Of a stretch of 64,000 bases of DNA, positions 12,060-23,591 are shown one piece after another (the first letter of the stretch is position 1; the number at the start of each line of letters is the position of its first letter). Source of the stretch: Paragorgia papillata. Its lineage: Eukaryota; Cnidaria; Anthozoa; Scleralcyonacea; Coralliidae. Location of the stretch: positions 1,594,501-1,658,500 of the forward strand of contig JAWNZC010000088.1 in assembly GCA_035771165.1 (NCBI GenBank), in the 5' to 3' direction. Under the pieces are notes generated by a model. That model searched no databases and was not told the origin of the DNA. It saw only the letters and a list, made by a program, of their open reading frames with translations. The translations under genes and the position numbers were made by a program.

Positions 12060-12435
12060 GGTAAAATCACGAACTTGCAGTGTATGTAGAAAATGCGACT
12101 TGCATGTCAAAAATACGAACTTGAATATCGTAAATATGAACTAGAATGTCGGAAATACGAACTTGAATATTGGCGGAAATACGAACTCGAACGTCAGAAT
12201 ACGAACTTGAATGTCGGAAATACGAATTTGAACGTCGGAATACGAACTTGAATGTCGGAAATATGAACTAGAATGTCGAAAATGCAAACTTGAATATTGG
12301 CGGGTATTGTACGCGTCGGAAATACGAACTTGAATGTCGGAAATACGAATTTGAACGTCGGGATACGAACTTGAATGTCAGAAATTTGAACTAGAATGTT
12401 GAAAATACGAACTTGAATATTGGCGGATATTGAAC
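12060..12435. repeat. Subterminal iterons of E4
   Basis: About sixteen degenerate units of GAACTTGAATGTCGGAAATA type, some with TATTGGCGG interruptions, immediately upstream of the transposase start. Position and form match the iteron arrays of E1-E3, but the sequence is different. Confidence 0.85.
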
Positions 12436-12441
12436 GCTATA

Positions 12442-13311
12442 ACTGACTACTTGTCTCTTTTCATTTAAAATACAAAACAATGAATCGTACAGTTTTTTCC
12501 ATGTTCCTCTATGCCAAAAACCAATATTTGCGGTAATTTTAAATGTATAATCAGACGACAACCACAAAAAAGGGATGTCTGAGATATGTTGTGCATAGAT
12601 GTGTTCGAATTCAAAATAAGCCCTGACGAAGCAATTTGTTGTGATTTGTCTACCGGGCGTTTCTAATGTACTTTTTAAATTGGATCTACTTTGCCCGCGT
12701 CGCGTGCTCTGGACCGCATCGTTGTACATTTGTGCAATGAGCCTTTCGATATCTGTTAACTTAACGCTTGCTTGTACGTGGGTAAATATATATAGAAATA
12801 AGTCCCGTGTTACTCCGCTCTTATTAAACAGAACAAAAGGGATTTCTGATGAAGTTTTACTTGCCATTGTTTCGAGAAGCCAAGGATCATGTGTCAAGAT
12901 CTGGTGACCAATTGGGCAACGATAAACTCGACTTACCAAAAGTACATATCTTCTTTTTATGCAATATAATTTCCGTGGTTGGTCGTGTGAAGCCTTACCG
13001 CCTTTCCATCGTGTTGCATGAAGTTGATTGGTGATTTCTACCGTTAAACAATGTGGGCATGTCAATTCAATATTAAATTGGGTAATAGGATCCCATAAAG
13101 GGATATCAGGAACGAAATTTCCGGTTTATGGTTCTCCAGCTAAAATCATTGAGACACTTACTCTGTTTTGAAATAGGCATGGGGTTTTCAACCAGATTTC
13201 AACGAGGCTGCTGATATAAGCTTGAGATTGCTCAGGAATCTTTACGCAATTGCATGGCTCAATAATAAAAATGGCGAGGACAACATATAATGCCGCTTGT
13301 ATATGTAGCAT
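12442..13311 (-). pseudogene. DUF6729-like protein fragment, interrupted by E4
   Basis: The minus-strand frame reads FVPDIPLWDPITQFNIELTCPHC, then KLYCIKRRYVLLVSRVYRCP and later LPFVLFNKSG-type and ADYTFKI-like segments. The CPHC pair, the conserved RRYVL..RYRC-type stretch and the aromatic HTC-free zinc-binding layout resemble DUF6729 proteins; function is unknown. An in-frame TAA at 13126-13128 separates the first 61 codons from the rest. The frame runs straight into the E4 terminus at 12441 (codons for QVVS), so E4 appears to have landed in this gene. No continuation was found on the other side of E4. Confidence 0.5.
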
Positions 13312-14430
13312 TTTGTATGAGCTGCGAAGAAAAGATTAATCATATTATATTTTTAACGCACTGTCCTTTTTCATTCTTTTCTTTGCTGTAAACGTAACGT
13401 TCCAAACACAATCCCAAAAGACAACACTGTGTTATGGGGAAATAAAAAATTAAACTAGTTTACTATGTGACGATTCATTCACACTGCTCCATTCACTTCA
13501 CTTTTCAAAACTATAATTAAATAATAATAGTGATAAAATATATGTTGTTTGCTAAATGTTTGTTGCATTTATTTTAGCTCATGCTGCATTATCAACTTGA
13601 CAATTCAGTCGTGTTTGCAAAACCTTAGTGCTTTTTATAGTACTGTTAGACATGCATAAAAACTCACGACGCCACCGTTGTTTTCCATATACATAGCTAC
13701 TTCCACAATGTCGACCTATTTTACTAACCGATATTCTTTTATGTGCATCTTCATTATAACCTTTCTAACCTCATCTCTGAGCCTGCAATTCAAAAGAATC
13801 CTTGCTTCCTGAAGAGGCTAGGAACTTTAAGGTTAATTTGTATATGCATATAAAAGAATATTTATAATGCCTATGAAAGAGGTCTATCTATACTCGCCAT
13901 ATATGAGCTGATAACTTACTAATGTATTAATAGCTATGTAGTATAATACTGATATCATAAAATTTAATTGTAACTTCAAGAAAATCAGTAGCGTATACCG
14001 CCGGAGTGTGTTTGAATATGTTAGACAGCATAAAAATTGCACAACTAAATTTCATGATTTTTGTTTATAAATATGAAATCTTTTCAGGCGCCACACACTG
14101 GAAGAAATGTTTCATCATGCATCCAAGCACAACGAAGTTTGCTTAAAAACTTTGGCTATTGCCTCGTTTTTTTAATAAACATCATTGTTTAGATATGTAA
14201 TGAACACTTGTTCTTGTTTGTAATGTAAACGCATGCATGCACAATAGAGGTTGGGACAAACAGTCAACAACTTTACTTCTCTAATTATATATTATTTAGT
14301 GAAAGTAACTACCAAAATGAAATTAATATGCAAAGATATTACTGTTCGTGGATACTGTTATGCCATGGAGATAGTACAAGTAAGAATATATATTTCATGC
14401 ACATAAAACATAAATTGTCTTTTTCTTCAA
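13312..14430. other. AT-rich stretch without recognised gene
   Basis: No frame with family resemblance and no clear terminal repeats were seen. Confidence 0.5.
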
Positions 14431-14468
14431 TCAACGCTATAAATCAATTCCAACTGGTCTTCTTCTCG

Positions 14469-14990
14469 TTATTCTTCTGCTCCTCCTCCTCGTCCTTCTC
14501 CTCCTCTCATTCCTTCTCCTCCTCCTTCCTCTTCTCTCCTTCCTTCTGCTTTGACTTGTGCGTGCCGTTCCTCTTCTCTGTCTCCTTCCTCGTGCTGTTG
14601 CCTTTCCTCCTGAAAACAGCGGAATAAGATCCTTCTCCGGGTTAGCGTTGTGAATGGCTGTTCTTTGGTTTTCACTAATTTTGTAGTCCGCTTCAAATAA
14701 CTTATCGCGGTATTCGTCAAGTCTATGCCGTGGTTCTTCAACGAATCTTCTATGTCACACGCCGGTAACACTTTATAAAAGACCGTTTGTTGTTGTGTTC
14801 TTTGTACCAGTGTACCAAGACCTTCTTCGACCAGTTCGTTCATCCTCACCAACGTACCATCTGCATCTAAACCGCGACAATCTCTATAGATACGTCGCGG
14901 GAAAACAAACTGCCTAGGATGAAAAAGAATTTTGTGCAAAACACTTGGTGTGTCCCAGTTGGAGGATTCTACTTCACAAACCTACGATCA
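14469..14990 (-). CDS. Unrecognised minus-strand frame with Glu/Arg-rich tail
   Basis: The frame gives VLHKILFHPRQFVFPRRIYR and continues with GLDADGTLVRMNELVEEGLG before a low-complexity Glu/Arg/Gly tail. That tail is produced by a CT-rich microsatellite (14470-14600). The first ~100 codons look like ordinary protein sequence, but I do not recognise the family. It may be an exon of the same gene as the DUF6729-like fragment, which lies downstream on the same strand. The start is uncertain because upstream sequence continues open without ATG. Confidence 0.3.
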
Positions 14991-15500
14991 CAATAACATA
15001 AAACAATCAATAAACTCTAGTGTGATATACAGTTTTCAGAAAGCTGAGAAAAATCCTATTTTATGATATTTTTCCCACGTAGAGATATCGGTTCAAAGAT
15101 ATTGCCTGTTTCGCGATCCCTTGTGTACTGTAGAAATTGATCTTCAATTTAGATTCTTCGTGTTTATGAAATAAATAGAGTAATTAATACATGGCGCTTG
15201 GATATACGGAATTTATCTTCCCGTGTTCAGTTTGATGAAAAGAAGATAAATTCCGTATCTCCGCACTTTTATTCCCTATTTGTCAAGCGGTTGCGTTACA
15301 TTGGTAGGTATATGCTGTATAATATAGTCGGGTTACATGAAAACGTACATAGAGGATATAAGATGGTAGCGCGAAGATATGGAACAACAACAGTTTTTCC
15401 TGTGTGTGAAATGATGCATTCACATAGCTGCCATTGTATTTAAAAGTTTTATTTTAAGCGAATACTTAAGAGTTTTTGGTCAAGCAATTGTAGGCCTGAT
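14991..15500. other. Unassigned sequence left of E3
   Basis: No supported gene. A 20-bp inverted pair (GAATTTATCTTC near 15209 and AGATAAATTCCGTAT near 15244) forms a small hairpin. Confidence 0.4.
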
Positions 15501-15506
15501 TCAAAC
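15501..15506. other. Target-site duplication of E3, left copy
   Basis: TCAAAC, identical to 27679-27684 and immediately outside the terminal TATGGAATGC. Confidence 0.9.
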
Positions 15507-15537
15507 TATGGAATGCCATACTGGACAAAAGTGATCT

Positions 15538-15768
15538 AGAATTTTTTCTGTGGTCGAGAATTTTTTTTTCTGGTCGATAATATTTTTTTACCGTCGAGAA
15601 TTTTTTTTTCTGGTCGAGAATATTTTTTTACGGTCGAGAATATTTTTTTACGGTCGAGAATATTTTTTACGGTCGAGAATATTTTTTACGGTCGAGAATA
15701 TGTTTACGGTCGAGAATATTTTTTACGGTCGAGAATATTTTTTCGGTCGAGAATTATGGCGGGAGAAT
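15538..15768 (+). repeat. Left subterminal iterons of E3
   Basis: Eleven units of about 20 bp, best form TTTTTTACGGTCGAGAATAT; outer units have TCTGGTCGAGAAT variants. The array ends at GAGAATTATGGCGGGAGAAT, which is mirrored at the right end. Confidence 0.92.
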
Positions 15769-15812
15769 TTTAGCTAAAAGATCACGTGAGTATCGAAGGA
15801 CAACATGTGAAC

Positions 15813-17051
15813 ATGGCGTCCGAGGGTTCTGCGAAACAGATTCTTTCGCAAATATTCGGTCGTATTGGCGAACTATCGGATGCATTGTCTAGAGATGTGT
15901 CTAGCGACAGAGTGGGTTCAAGTAATACGGAAGCAAACGACACGGTGGAAGGTGAAGTTAAGAGAGTATTCGGACGTCACCGATCCTCAGCTGCCTCTGA
16001 CTGTCAACATAATGGGATGACTTCTTCCACTGCCGTTTCTCCTCCTGTTCCTGTGCAACCTGCACCTGCTGTAACCCCTTCACTGCTAAACAAGAATCAA
16101 AATGCCATCTACAATGCGAGAAAGTATTTTGGTAATCAGCGGTCTGCTATCAAAAATAGTCGGAGCAGAAAAGGCAAAGATACTAAAAGAAATGCTGGTT
16201 CTGTCGGTTCGTTTTCACGTGACCTAATCCTACTTGCTGGCCCAGACGATAAAGACATTCCTCGTCAAGGTCGCAAGGTATTTTTACAGGGGAATGGTCG
16301 CATTATAAGTGCCTTCGAATTTCGCAAAGAGTGGAGTGACATAGAGGTGGAGCTGGGGATACGTGAAGCATTTCTGGAAAGACTACCCGCTTCTGTGGAC
16401 ATCGAAATTGTCCATTCAGTTCATACAGCACTGTTAAAGCCAACATTGGCTCCAAGCCAGTATTTGACTGGTTCAGTGATCAATAGAATCTTTAGAGACA
16501 ACAAACCAGTTTATATCATGCCATGTAGGCAAATCCTGCATCCACTTATTAAAGTTGAAAAGCGACGAAGACACCATACTAAACTGGATGGTGATAGTGA
16601 TAGTGATTGCACTATGGACAAGCCTGCCTACACATTGCCAGGTAAAAATAGTCAAAATTGAACTGCATTTTATACTAGAGTTGGAAGAATACTGTACAAA
16701 TATATTGAGCATGAGACAACATATGGCTGTAGCAGGGGGTGGGAACCCAGCCATACCCCCCCCCCCCCCCAAATGATTTCATCTTGCTACGGGGCCCTGG
16801 ACAATGTTTGCAAAGATGTTTTGCATTACTTCTGCCTAGATGGCCTGTCCTTATTGTGCAAGGTCAAGTGCCTCGCTGCCATCAGCAACTGTGGACAGCT
16901 GTTTCCTTCTCTTGGGATTTGTCAGCACAGTGTAGCTGATGGTAAGCCAGCACAAAAAGGTATATATATATAATATATATAAATTCATTCAGATTGTTCC
17001 AAGCTACACTGATGAGCTGTTGTACAGCGAAACACCGTGTCTGTAGATTGA

Positions 17052-17148
<97 letters not shown>

Positions 17149-20100
17149 TCTTCACAATCAAAGACTGGGTGTGGGATATACCACACTGCTAACAGACGCG
17201 CAGTTTTGATGGTGAAGTAATAATAATAAATGCAGTGTCTGTCCACCATCAGCCACTGTGGACACCTGTTTTGTCCTCTTGGGCCTTCAATAACCCTAGG
17301 CAGCGATGACTTAAAATGGTACTAATGAGACATGTATAAAATATTTGTAGGAGATCTTAGCCAGTCTAGAGAGAGAGGCCAACTCAGAGAGTGCAGCCAA
17401 GTCCAGCTTGCGCAGCCCACCCAGATCCAGCATGAACCTGTCAGTCAACCCCAACTTGGACAGACCAATCAAGTTCCACCTGCACTGACAAACTTGACAA
17501 GTTTTCTAAATTGGCAAGGTAAGTTATGTTTCTATTAAAATATAATTTCAAGAGTTATTTATGTTTGGGGAGGGGGGGGGGGTAAAGTAAAGTATAATTT
17601 GCTATTTTACAGTCAGCAACCAGATGAGTGGGAGAGAGAACTATAGTTTAACTTATTGGATTCATCTAAGCCTGATATGGCAAAATATTTAAGTTGAGAA
17701 TTCAATATTGGGCTAGACCAGAGGTCGAGCCTAATATTAAAATTTGAGACTTAAATATTTTCCATATTGGGCGAAGATGAATGCAATAAGTGTTTTATGA
17801 TATTGAACAAATAAATAATAATCGTGCAATTGGCAAGTAAATATACCTTGTGCACCTGTCCAAAGGTTGCTGCCCAATATGTAGTTGTCCTACATCGTAA
17901 AATATTGGGCTGGCACATGACATTAATGTAGACATTTGATTGGATGATTATTTGCGAGGGTGTAATAATCAAAGATGTTTTCCTATTGTTTTATTATTAA
18001 TGTTGTGTCATCCAACGACATATTTACAATTACATGTACTGTACTTCACTCTTTGGCATACTGTATCAGTATATTATAATTATAAGCTGTATTTTATTTT
18101 ATCACATTTATTTTAATGAAGGTCTCTTCTCAAAATGTTCAGTATTTCATTCCTAAAAATCTCGGCAGTTAATGCTGAGAATAATAATGTCGAGAATAAA
18201 TGCTACTACTTAGGAGACACCACCTATGACTATGAATTTGCAACCTTAGCTTTTTACCCAAGCCTCAGTAGCTCAATGGGTAGAGTATCTAACCATTACG
18301 GGTTTGATCCTTATCTGGGGCTTCAGAAATATTTTCTAATTATTTGAACTCGACAAACATCTGCTAAATGTCTGTTACACATACTGTAATCCTGCAACGT
18401 AAAATATTTACCTAAATTACCATTACTGCATGCCACTAATGTATGTTACCATTTCTTTAATTTTTATTGAGATTAATTTAAACATTCGATAACATTTGCC
18501 CACTGCAATTAATCAGTTGGATTTATGGTGTTTATGCGACAAAAACAAAAACAAGGTTTTACTAAAAAGGACGTAATGCCCTCTCAGCTCTCACAGTGCC
18601 GAGAGGGCATTACGGATTTTTCCGGACCTCTCAGCAACCAATCAGCGTGCGCCATTTGGCGTAATGACCCGAAAACAAGCTCAGCCATATAATAAAATAT
18701 CTTAATACGCCGTCCCGCGTATAGTAAATAGAGACCTTAAGATGCAGGACGGGAAGCAATGACGACGGAGACCCGGGAGTAAAATGTCAGCTTTTTGTCT
18801 AGTGCGCATGCGTAAGCTCCCGTCCTGTGGCGTTGAATACGTTTGGAGACCTATTTTGAAGTCGTCGTGAAAACGTGAGTATGCCTTCTACATATTTTAT
18901 AATTTGAGTTAAAAATATTCAAATATTTCTGTCTAGTCGCATCATATAACCTCGTTTTAAACGAGAACACTGACTTTTAGGTGGGTTTTTTTACCGAAAA
19001 TTCACTATTTTTCATCAACTTTCTTTAAGTGTAGCCTTTGTTCCTTCGTCATGAGTTCTTCATGTTCTGGTACTGTACAAAAAAAACCCGGAAGTGCTGA
19101 ATTTTATCATCTTATTTATTCAAGTAATGTATCGCCATGTCGACAACTAGCTACGTGCATGTTTGCACCTTCTTTTGTTCGTATTTTGAAATGAAACTCA
19201 ATTTCAAACTGTTTACAATCATATATTAACTACTACTTGTATTTTTATTGTTGTATCTCATGCTGAAAATCTCAAACTGTTTGCATAATATAACCTGTGT
19301 TTATATTATATTGTTTTATCTCATGATAAAAATCTTAAAATGTTTACATTTACCCTGGGTTTAGATTGTATTGTTGTATTTCATGATAAAAGTCTTAAAA
19401 TGTTTACATGTATAAAACCTGTGTTTATATTATATATGTAAATATATTTATAATACATTACTGTATTCTTGTATCATGATAAAAATCTCAAGCTATTTAC
19501 CTGTGTATACAACATGTTTTTATTTTAAATTTATATTGTAGAAGTCAAAGAAGTATGATGATTTGGACAGATAGCCATGATGTCTTGTTATGCAGGGAAA
19601 TACTGACAAAAAAAACATTTGTTTTCAAAAAATGTTCTCCACAAAGAGGACAATTGTGGTTGGAAATAGCAGAAAATTTGGCCAAAATCAGAGAGCCCAA
19701 TTTTAAAGCAGATTTGGACCGCCGTGCTGTTCGAGACCGTTATAACTTGCTTTCAAGTAAGCTCAGAAGAAAGTTGAAAGAAGAAGAAAAAGCATCTGGC
19801 ATAGACCCCACCATGTCAGAGGTAGAGTTACTTTTAGAAACCCTGATTGAATCTGAAGATGCCACAGCAACCCAACAATAATTGGATAAAGAAGTCAATA
19901 AGAAGAAAGTTATTGAAGATAAGGAAAATGCTCAGGACATGCGGTTAAAGCACTGGAAAAGTTAGGAGATACCAAACGAAGGAAAGAAAGTGATAGCCAG
20001 CAATCAGCAAAGAGAAGCCGATCCAATGGAAGTGAAACTGTGCAGTATCTTCGTGAAAAAAATGAAATAATGGCAAAGGTTAGAAGTGAAGAACGAGAAT

Positions 20101-23100
20101 GAAAATGAAAGGCAACAGGAATTTATGAAAATTCTTACTAATCAGCAAACCCAATTGCAGCAACAGCAGCAGCAATTCCAGGCAATGATGTTGCAGCAGC
20201 AGCAAAGTCAACTGATGGCAATTATTTCCAAAATGCAATCTAAATGAAATATACTGTCTTTGTTGAAATAATTGGCAATATTTAAACATTGTTGCATTTT
20301 TTTCATAAAGTTGTATTTATTGTTATTTCCATATTTCTTTTATTTTAAAAACAAACATTATTATATAATTATTTTAAAATATTTACAATTCATGGTTAAG
20401 TATATTAAGAACTTTCCATGGTGAACATTTTGCTGCTGACATGTTAATTGAGTTACAGTTTTTAGATTGTTATAATCAATATCTTTGTTGTTGATGTATG
20501 ACGTTAATTGAAATATTCATGAAGTGTTGGTGGGTCAATTTGAAAGAAATTTGAAGTTGTGTTTCCATATAAGCAAGTCATTGCATTTTGAAGAATGGCA
20601 CTTGCAATATACATTTTCCCTACAGGGCTTAGGCCAACTTTCAGGTTCTTCTTGAAGTCCATAAATTTAAATTTATTAACAATGTCGCCAAATAACCACT
20701 CCACTGAAACCCGAACTCCACTCATTGATTTATTAAAGTTCACCATGTTGGGTGTTAAAACAGCATTTCTAAATGGGGCCTAAATGTGCACACGCAAAGG
20801 GTATGCTGGATCTCCATATATGCACATCGGTTGACCAGTAATGGAAAAAGCATGTGTTTCAAGGTCAGCCATGAGTCCAGAGTCTACCAGTTTCCCCTCT
20901 AAAATTACAAAAAATATATAAAATAAAATCTTGTTTAATGTAATTTTATGCATGGCAAAATTTATTTCAATGGTGGCATAATATCAGCACCTGCATGTTT
21001 TAGATGAATAGCAGGTTTGTATTCACATTGTTTCTAGATATAATATATACCCTAATTATTTTATAGGTATTGACGTATTTCACGTATCATCACAGTTGAT
21101 GGTATTGACCCACACATTAGATTTACATAAAAAAAAAAAAATAACATTAAGATTACTGATTGTCAAATGAAATGTTAGTTTTGTTCATGAAAATGACAAT
21201 TTAATTCAAGTATAATTGTCTACACATGTATTCTCTTTATACATTTTTATTGTTCAATAAATTATCTTACCTACTGGCCCATACAAATGAGCTATCAATC
21301 CGTTTGGGAGACTGACAGATTGGAATTTCAAAGCGTGAACACGCTTGTGGCCATTATACATAGTTCGCTGTAATTTTTTGGGATGACATATGGGTTTAAC
21401 CGTCCCATCCACAAAGCTAAAACAGTTTTCTAGGGCTCCACCTTTAGCATGGATTGCATCTGCATATTTCTGCAGACTTCTTGGATCAAGGATTGAATTG
21501 TTCCATCTTGTAACTCGATGTCCGTGTGTTGTGTATAAGAAATCAATGACCTCATTGTATATCAAGCTCAGTACTGGCGATGGTTTTCCAAACCGGTATA
21601 TGAGGTCTGAGTAACGACAGGGGTATGTCAGCCGCTTTAAAGCAACACACAAACCTTCGATTCATTACATACAGTGCCCTGATAACATACAAATCTTTCG
21701 GGCAGGCCAATTATTTCACCAAGCATTTTTATATCGCTCTTTTGACAGCGAAATTCTGCCATACATTCAGGTTCGTCCATCTCTTCAAAGTTAAATTCAC
21801 TAACATGTTTGTAAGGAAATTCAGGGTTTTTTGAAGAGTTTGCATCGTAAAGAAGTAAAAATTCATCTTCGTCAATGTCGCCATCATCATAGCTTTCGAG
21901 AAGAAGATCTCTAGTACGTTTGAAAGAAGTCATTTTCCAGACTTGAAGTCAAAAACTGAAAGTGTCTATTAAACAAACGTCGCCGTCCCGCAAAAACTTA
22001 GGGCTTTGAAATTGGCGCGAAGACGGTATTCTCGTCCCAGTCCTCATTCAGACTTACGTCGCCGTCCTCGGCCGCCGTCCTCAAAATCTTAAGGTCTCTA
22101 ATGCTAGTTATAAACGGGAGGAATGCTTAATTAATTGAACGAAGAAGGGTCAGAATTGCCTTGGGTCTAAACCGGAAATTGGCCTGATTAATCACAGTGT
22201 GGACATGCCTGTACAGTTGTTAGGTACCAGCTTCTTAACTGAAATCAGCTTCCTAACTGAAATCCCAGACTTTAAGAAAAATGTGTCACACTAATAAGAT
22301 AATCCAACACTATTTATGGCTGCGAAAATTTATCCGGTTATTGATTGCATTCATGCAGCGTTGTGAAGAGTTAAAATTTGACTGCTATTTTGGATACACC
22401 ATTATTGACCTTGGGTGGTAAAATTAAATTTTACTTTTGCATTTTAGTCATTGTGGTTTACCTAAATTCCTAAATTTAAATGTTTTTTTGTGTTTCACAG
22501 ATTATGATGATTGGTACAACGAAATACCCGACTCCCCTAATAGTAATAGTCACCAAATTGAAGAGAACGTCGAGCAGTTGGTAAAAGAAATTGCCATTCA
22601 CCGCAACAACGTCTTAAAAGATATGATAATGGAATTCAAAGACGAAGCAATTTTGAGCAAATGTCTTGAAATTGCCTTCATTGATGACAGAGGCAAGCTT
22701 GAAGCGGGAAGAGGATCTGGCATAAAGAGAGAGGCCCTTAGTATTTTTTGGAGAGAATTCTCTAACGCACTTTCAACTGGGGCTACAGAGAAAGTGCCTG
22801 CCATACGTCACGACTACCAAAAGAATGAATGGCAAAGTATTGCCCGGATCCTTGTGGCAGGGTTTACCAAGATAGGATACTTCCCTATTGCTCTGTCAAG
22901 GGCATTCATAGCTTCCTGCCTGTTCCCAGAGGAATCGCTTCCCACAGAGTGGCTATTAGAATCCTTTCATCAGTATGTCTCAAAAGATGAGAGCGAAAGT
23001 CTAAAAAGATGCCTGACCGATGAGTGTCCAGACCCATCAACAGATGAAGATGTCCTTGACGTACTCTCCAGTTACAAGTGTTATCGAATGGTTACAAAAG

Positions 23101-23591
23101 ATAACATGCAGAAAATATTAGAAGAATTAGCACACCAAGAGTTGATACAGCGTCCTAAGTATGTAGCAAACGCCTGGTTCCCAATTGCGAAACAACTTAA
23201 ACATTACAAAGAGTTCCGGAATGTTGACAGCCTGGTTGAACTTTATGAGGCTAAAAAACCCACTCCTAAAAAAGTCTGCAAGCTCTTCTCAGCAAGTCCA
23301 ACTACCGAGTGCCAAAGAGAATGCCTTGATCACTTGAAACGGTTCGTCAAATCCCTAGATGACAACCCACTTCGTGCTTTTCTCCAATTTGTTACTGGCA
23401 GTAAAATCCTAGCCGTAGACAGCATTGAAGTTGCCTTTGGTACAGAGGATGGTGCTGCACGCCGACCAGTTGCACACACCTGTGCTCCGCTCTTGGTCAT
23501 CCCTTCGACGTATCAGTCATACAACGAACTATCAGAAGAGTTTAGTAACATCTTTCGACTATCAGCTGCGTGGTCATTTTCCATTGTTTAA
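15813..23591 (+). CDS. HECT-type E3 ubiquitin ligase (G2E3-like) carried by E3
   Basis: Exons 15813-16641, 17351-17518 and 22501-23591 join in phase 1 at both introns (CCAG|GTAAAA, TTTGTAG|GAGA, GCAAG|GTAAG, TTTCACAG|ATTA) and give 695 residues with no interruption. The first ATG in the frame (MASEGSAKQ) is chosen. Residues 140-250 form the N-terminal module shared with E1 and E2 (RDLILLAGPDD, VFLQGNGRII, then SVDIEIVHSV). A Pro/Gln-rich linker covers exon 2. The HECT domain fills exon 3: GSGIKREALSIFWREF in the N-lobe, FLQFVTGSK in the C-lobe and VAHTC with Cys660 as the expected ubiquitin-accepting cysteine, 35 residues from the end. It faces the transposase gene convergently. Substrate unknown. 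Confidence 0.85.
17059..17148. repeat. AT dinucleotide microsatellite in HECT intron 1
   Basis: Nearly pure TA repeat with one phase slip, lying between exons 1 and 2. Runs of Ile/Tyr on both strands here are artefacts of the repeat. Confidence 0.95.
18262..18325 (+). other. tRNA-like fragment
   Basis: AGTAGCTCAATGGGTAGAGT resembles an A box, and GGGTTTGATCC about 30 bp later resembles a B box. Terminal GCCTC and GGGGC could pair, but the anticodon arm is not formed. Likely a tRNA pseudogene or the remains of a tRNA-derived SINE in HECT intron 2. Confidence 0.4.
18572..18616. repeat. Perfect hairpin left of the Harbinger element
   Basis: CGTAATGCCCTCTC and GAGAGGGCATTACG form a 14-bp stem with a 15-nt loop. 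It lies about 110 bp outside the Harbinger terminus; probably a MITE end or remnant. Confidence 0.6.
19230..19520 (+). repeat. Tandem repeat of about 65 bp in the Harbinger leader
   Basis: Four degenerate units containing CATGATAAAAATCT, AAAATGTTTACAT and CCTGTGTTTATATTATAT upstream of the Myb-like gene. Confidence 0.7.
19555..20247 (+). pseudogene. Harbinger Myb/SANT-like DNA-binding protein, broken
   Basis: Starts MMIWTDSHDVLLCREILTKK and continues with RGQLWLEIAENL and AVRDRYNLLSSKLRRKLKEE, a trihelix/Myb-like pattern typical of the second Harbinger protein, which helps the transposase bind DNA and enter the nucleus. A TAA at 19879-19881 is followed by at least two frame changes. The remaining frames still encode a basic, Gln-rich coiled-coil tail (QLQQQQQQFQAMMLQQQQSQ) up to about 20247. 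Confidence 0.7.
20504..21933 (-). pseudogene. Harbinger transposase (HARBI1-like), broken
   Basis: Exon 1 runs from 21933 to about 21272 with a frame change near 21655; donor GTAG|GTAAGA is followed by an acceptor near 20898. Exon 2 ends at 20504. Catalytic residues are visible: D in FVDGTVKPICHP, D in YGDPAYPL and E in VSVEWLFGD. A TAG after PLRVHI (near 20780) stops the second exon early. The N-terminus is acidic (DDGDIDEDEF). One frameshift plus one stop make this copy non-functional. Confidence 0.82.

Larger units (their letters stand above)
8950..12441 (-). mobile_element. IS3EU-like element E4, degraded, one end missing
   Basis: Contains a multi-exon transposase on the minus strand and an iteron array at 12060-12435. 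The right terminus, read inward on the minus strand, is TATAGCGTTCAATATCCGCC, starting with TAT like E2 and E3. The flanking six bases are ACTGAC (12442-12447). I could not find the matching left terminus or a HECT gene, so the left part is deleted or replaced. The left limit is approximate. Confidence 0.65.
18730..22099. mobile_element. Harbinger/PIF transposon nested in E3
   Basis: Ends share AGAGACCTTAAGAT followed by GGACGG-rich sequence in inverted orientation. AAT flanks both sides (18727-18729, 22100-22102), a possible 3-bp duplication. Inside are a Myb/SANT-like protein on the plus strand and a DDE_4-type transposase on the minus strand, the classic two-gene Harbinger layout. Both genes are disrupted. 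The whole element lies in HECT intron 2 of E3, so it postdates E3 and need not have broken the HECT gene. Confidence 0.85.

Noticed and set aside
14328..14627. Plus-strand Ser/Phe-rich open frame
   Set aside because: Translation of a TCCTCC-type low-complexity tract; no protein-like sequence outside it.
16773..16973. Possible extra HECT exon between exons 1 and 2
   Set aside because: Exons 1 and 2 already join in matching phase, the frame shows no counterpart in E1 or E2, and a related phrase recurs nearby as a duplication.
16994..17249. Open frames rich in Ile/Tyr on both strands
   Set aside because: Pure translation of a TA microsatellite within an intron.
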